Shown here piece by piece: positions 31,927 through 33,677 of a stretch of DNA of 33,677 nt. The DNA lies in assembly GCA_011959205.1 (NCBI GenBank), contig BLLV01000033.1, forward strand, positions 1 to 33,677, read 5' to 3'. Each line of letters opens with the position of its first letter. Within the stretch, counting starts at the first letter, position 1. The stretch comes from Bacteroidaceae bacterium. GTDB lineage: Bacteria; Bacteroidota; Bacteroidia; Bacteroidales; Bacteroidaceae. The translations under genes and the position numbers were made by a program. The notes beneath the pieces were generated by a model. The model worked only from the letters and a program-made list of their open reading frames with translations, was not told the DNA's origin and searched no databases.

Positions 31927-33309
31927 TTATTGAATATTGTACAGTTTCAATTTGTTATATAAAGTCTTCCGGTCTATGCCTAATAAGATGGCGGCTTTAC
32001 TTTTATTGTTTCCTGTCTGCTTCAATGCCTCAAGGATACGTTTCTTTTCCGCCGCTTCATCATGCAAGCTGAACGTCTGACCGGTGGGCATGACGCGTTC
32101 CTGCAACTCATAACTTAGTTCGGCAAGGGTGATAAAGTTACTTTGCGCTAGCAACGTGGCACGTTTTACAATGTTTTTCAATTGCCGCAGATTTCCGGGC
32201 CATGAATATGTTTGTAAAGCTTGGCTAGCAGCGGCATCAAACCCTATTAGGTGGCGGTCTAGTTCCCTGTTTGCTTGATCCAAGAAGAAATTGGCGAATA
32301 GTAGAATATCTTCCTGCCGTTCTTTCAATGCTGGCATGCGAAGGGTGAATTCATTGATGCGGTGGTAAAGATCTTCGCGGAAATTTCCTTTTTCAATAGC
32401 CTGTTGCAGGTTCTCATTGGTAGCGCTGACCAGTCGCACATCTACCTCTATCTCTTTATTGGAGCCGACCGGACGGATGCGTCTTTCCTGCAAAGCACGG
32501 AGTAACTGTATCTGTACTTCATAACTTAAGTTGCCTATTTCATCCAGGAACAAAGTACCTCCGTTGGCTTCAACGAATGCTCCTGTTTTGTCGTTTAATG
32601 CCCCTGTGAAGGAGCCTTTTATATGACCGAAAAATTCGGAAGCCGCCAGTTCTTTGGGAATGGAGCCGCAGTCTATGGCAATGAACGGCTTGTCCGCCCG
32701 TTTGCTTAGCTGATGGATACGGTGTGCCACATATTCTTTGCCTGTTCCGCTGGCACCATTTATCAGTACGGACATGGGGGTGGGGGCTACCAAACTTACA
32801 TAATTGTAGAGTTGACGCGCCGCCTCGCTTTCCCCCTCCAGAAAATTAGAGGGAGGAACGGTTGCATGGTGGGGAACGGCTTTGCTCTTGTTGGATGCTT
32901 TGGGCGCGACTGTGTTCTTTTCTATTTCTGCTGGTGTGGGTAAAGCTCTGTTTTGCAATGCTTCATTAATTTTCTTCAGCAACTCATCCGGTTGTACCGG
33001 TTTCGAGATGTAATCACTGGCTCCATGTTTTATGGCTTGTACGGCGCTCTGGATGTCGGCATAGCCTGTCATAATGATGAGTGGGATGTTGTGTTCCTGT
33101 TCTTTCATCCATGAAAGCAAGAGGATACCATCTTGGTCGGGCAGGCGCAGATCGGACAAAACAAGATCGTATGGTTGTGTGGTCAGTTGTTTGCGTGCGC
33201 GCGCGTTACTGCTTGCTGTATCAACCGAAAATCCTTTTTTACCTAACCAGGTTTTCAACATGGTGGCAAAAGTCAGGTCGTCTTCTACTATCAGAATGGA
33301 ATGTGGCAT
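31927..33309 (-). CDS. NtrC-type sigma-54-dependent response regulator
   Basis: A 460-residue three-domain activator. The receiver domain (about 1-120) has the acidic pair VEDD (Asp10, Asp11), the phosphoacceptor Asp53 in LSDLRLPDQDG, Thr in MTGYA and Lys in ISKPV. The AAA+ domain (about 155-390) has Walker A GASGTGKE, the sigma-54 contact loop as GSFTGA instead of GAFTGA, Walker B GGTLFLDEIG, and NLRQLKNIVKRA. A Fis-type helix-turn-helix closes the protein (NNKSKAAILLGIDRKTLYNK). Phosphorylation should trigger oligomers that open sigma-54 promoters. The kinase gene lies 101 nt upstream in the same direction. A possible own promoter lies between them. The likely nearest target is the PepSY-like gene. 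Confidence 0.95.
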   Translation of the reverse strand: MPHSILIVEDDLTFATMLKTWLGKKGFSVDTASSNARARKQLTTQPYDLVLSDLRLPDQDGILLLSWMKEQEHNIPLIIMTGYADIQSAVQAIKHGASDYISKPVQPDELLKKINEALQNRALPTPAEIEKNTVAPKASNKSKAVPHHATVPPSNFLEGESEAARQLYNYVSLVAPTPMSVLINGASGTGKEYVAHRIHQLSKRADKPFIAIDCGSIPKELAASEFFGHIKGSFTGALNDKTGAFVEANGGTLFLDEIGNLSYEVQIQLLRALQERRIRPVGSNKEIEVDVRLVSATNENLQQAIEKGNFREDLYHRINEFTLRMPALKERQEDILLFANFFLDQANRELDRHLIGFDAAASQALQTYSWPGNLRQLKNIVKRATLLAQSNFITLAELSYELQERVMPTGQTFSLHDEAAEKKRILEALKQTGNNKSKAAILLGIDRKTLYNKLKLYNIQ

Positions 33310-33331
33310 CTTTATGTATTTTTTATTCGTA

Positions 33332-33363
33332 CAAAAATAAGTATTTTTTACGGTGTGCCGAAA
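33332..33363 (-). promoter_or_regulatory. Possible promoter of the response regulator gene
   Basis: On the minus strand TTTC (33363-33360), a 20-nt spacer and TATTTTTG (33339-33332) fit the Bacteroides pattern except for the last base of the -33 box. It is 22 nt before the start codon. Confidence 0.5.
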
Positions 33364-33410
33364 CTCGGAGTTTGATTCTAATACCTTTTAACTTAACAGG
33401 GCTTAATTCT

Positions 33411-33677
33411 TCATCCATTCTCCGGACTTTCGGCCTGCTTTTGTGCCTCGTCAATCACTTTTTCTATTTCTTTTACTATAAGGATTGTTTTTTCCACCGC
33501 TTCTTCGCTGACTTCGGTCGTGCCTCGTCTTTGTTCCATCCATGTCAGTGCGGGGATGCAACGGGTGGCACCCAGCATGGTGAACAGTGGCAATAGTTTA
33601 TGAGCCATTGCCGTGATGCCTTCCATATTTCTTTTCGCCAACGCTTCTTCCATACACTTGCGGTTCTTTTTTGTTTC
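33411..33677 (-). CDS. C-terminus of a histidine kinase with Hpt-like domain (partial)
   Basis: The frame is open to the right window edge, so the gene starts outside; an internal ATG at 33653 is not a likely start. The visible 88 residues are helical and include ITAMAHKLLPLFTMLGA, which resembles the phosphotransfer motif AHxLKG of Hpt domains, with His as the phosphorylated residue; the usual KG is replaced by LP. This suggests a hybrid sensor kinase that passes phosphate by a His-Asp-His-Asp relay to the response regulator 101 nt downstream. The sensor and catalytic domains are not in the window, so the kinase call rests on the Hpt motif and on its place next to the regulator. Confidence 0.7.
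   Translation of the reverse strand, partial: ETKKNRKCMEEALAKRNMEGITAMAHKLLPLFTMLGATRCIPALTWMEQRRGTTEVSEEAVEKTILIVKEIEKVIDEAQKQAESPENG

Overview
The window looks like a chromosomal segment of a gut Bacteroidales bacterium, most likely Bacteroides or Phocaeicola. The signs are two SusC/SusD outer-membrane pairs, several lipoprotein signal peptides, a fimbrillin-type lipoprotein, mostly absent Shine-Dalgarno sequences, and promoters of the Bacteroides type (TTTG, about 19-20 nt, TAnnTTTG). Names come from motifs read by eye; no database search was possible. No CRISPR array, insertion sequence, prophage or rRNA gene was seen.

Layout. (1) Positions 1-5080 hold a SusC (5' end outside the window) and its SusD, followed by a strong terminator. 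(2) Positions 5301-10684 are a tight cluster: a heparinase II/III-type polysaccharide lyase, a GH88 unsaturated glucuronyl hydrolase lipoprotein, a secreted DUF2264 protein and a secreted calcineurin-type phosphoesterase. (3) Positions 10951-14365, behind their own promoter, encode an endonuclease/exonuclease/phosphatase-fold lipoprotein and a secreted phosphoesterase fused to a PQQ-type beta-propeller. Together (1)-(3) read as a polysaccharide utilisation locus for a uronic-acid glycan with three added exported phosphoesterases. (4) A DEAD-box RNA helicase lies at 14493-15788. (5) After a 660-nt AT-rich control region with two copies of a 17-bp dyad comes a second SusC/SusD pair (16451-21726). 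(6) On the minus strand are a fimbrillin-like lipoprotein with a DUF1566-like C-terminus, a GH2 enzyme and a GH20 enzyme (22069-28661). (7) An initiator tRNA (minus) is followed by a plus-strand operon TetR regulator - FabG-type reductase - RluA-type pseudouridine synthase. (8) At the right end, on the minus strand, are the C-terminus of a histidine kinase with an Hpt-like domain, an NtrC-type sigma-54 response regulator and a small PepSY-like exported protein.

How they work together. In the first locus SusC/SusD would import oligosaccharide, the lyase would make unsaturated uronic-acid ends, GH88 would remove them, and the phosphoesterases may strip phosphate or phosphodiester decorations; that last step is inference. 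At the right end the PepSY-like gene has a good sigma-54 promoter match (31695-31710) and, about 100-130 bp upstream of it, a perfect 17-bp palindrome plus a half-site. This is the arrangement expected for control by the adjacent NtrC-type regulator, and I regard it as the most testable new observation here.
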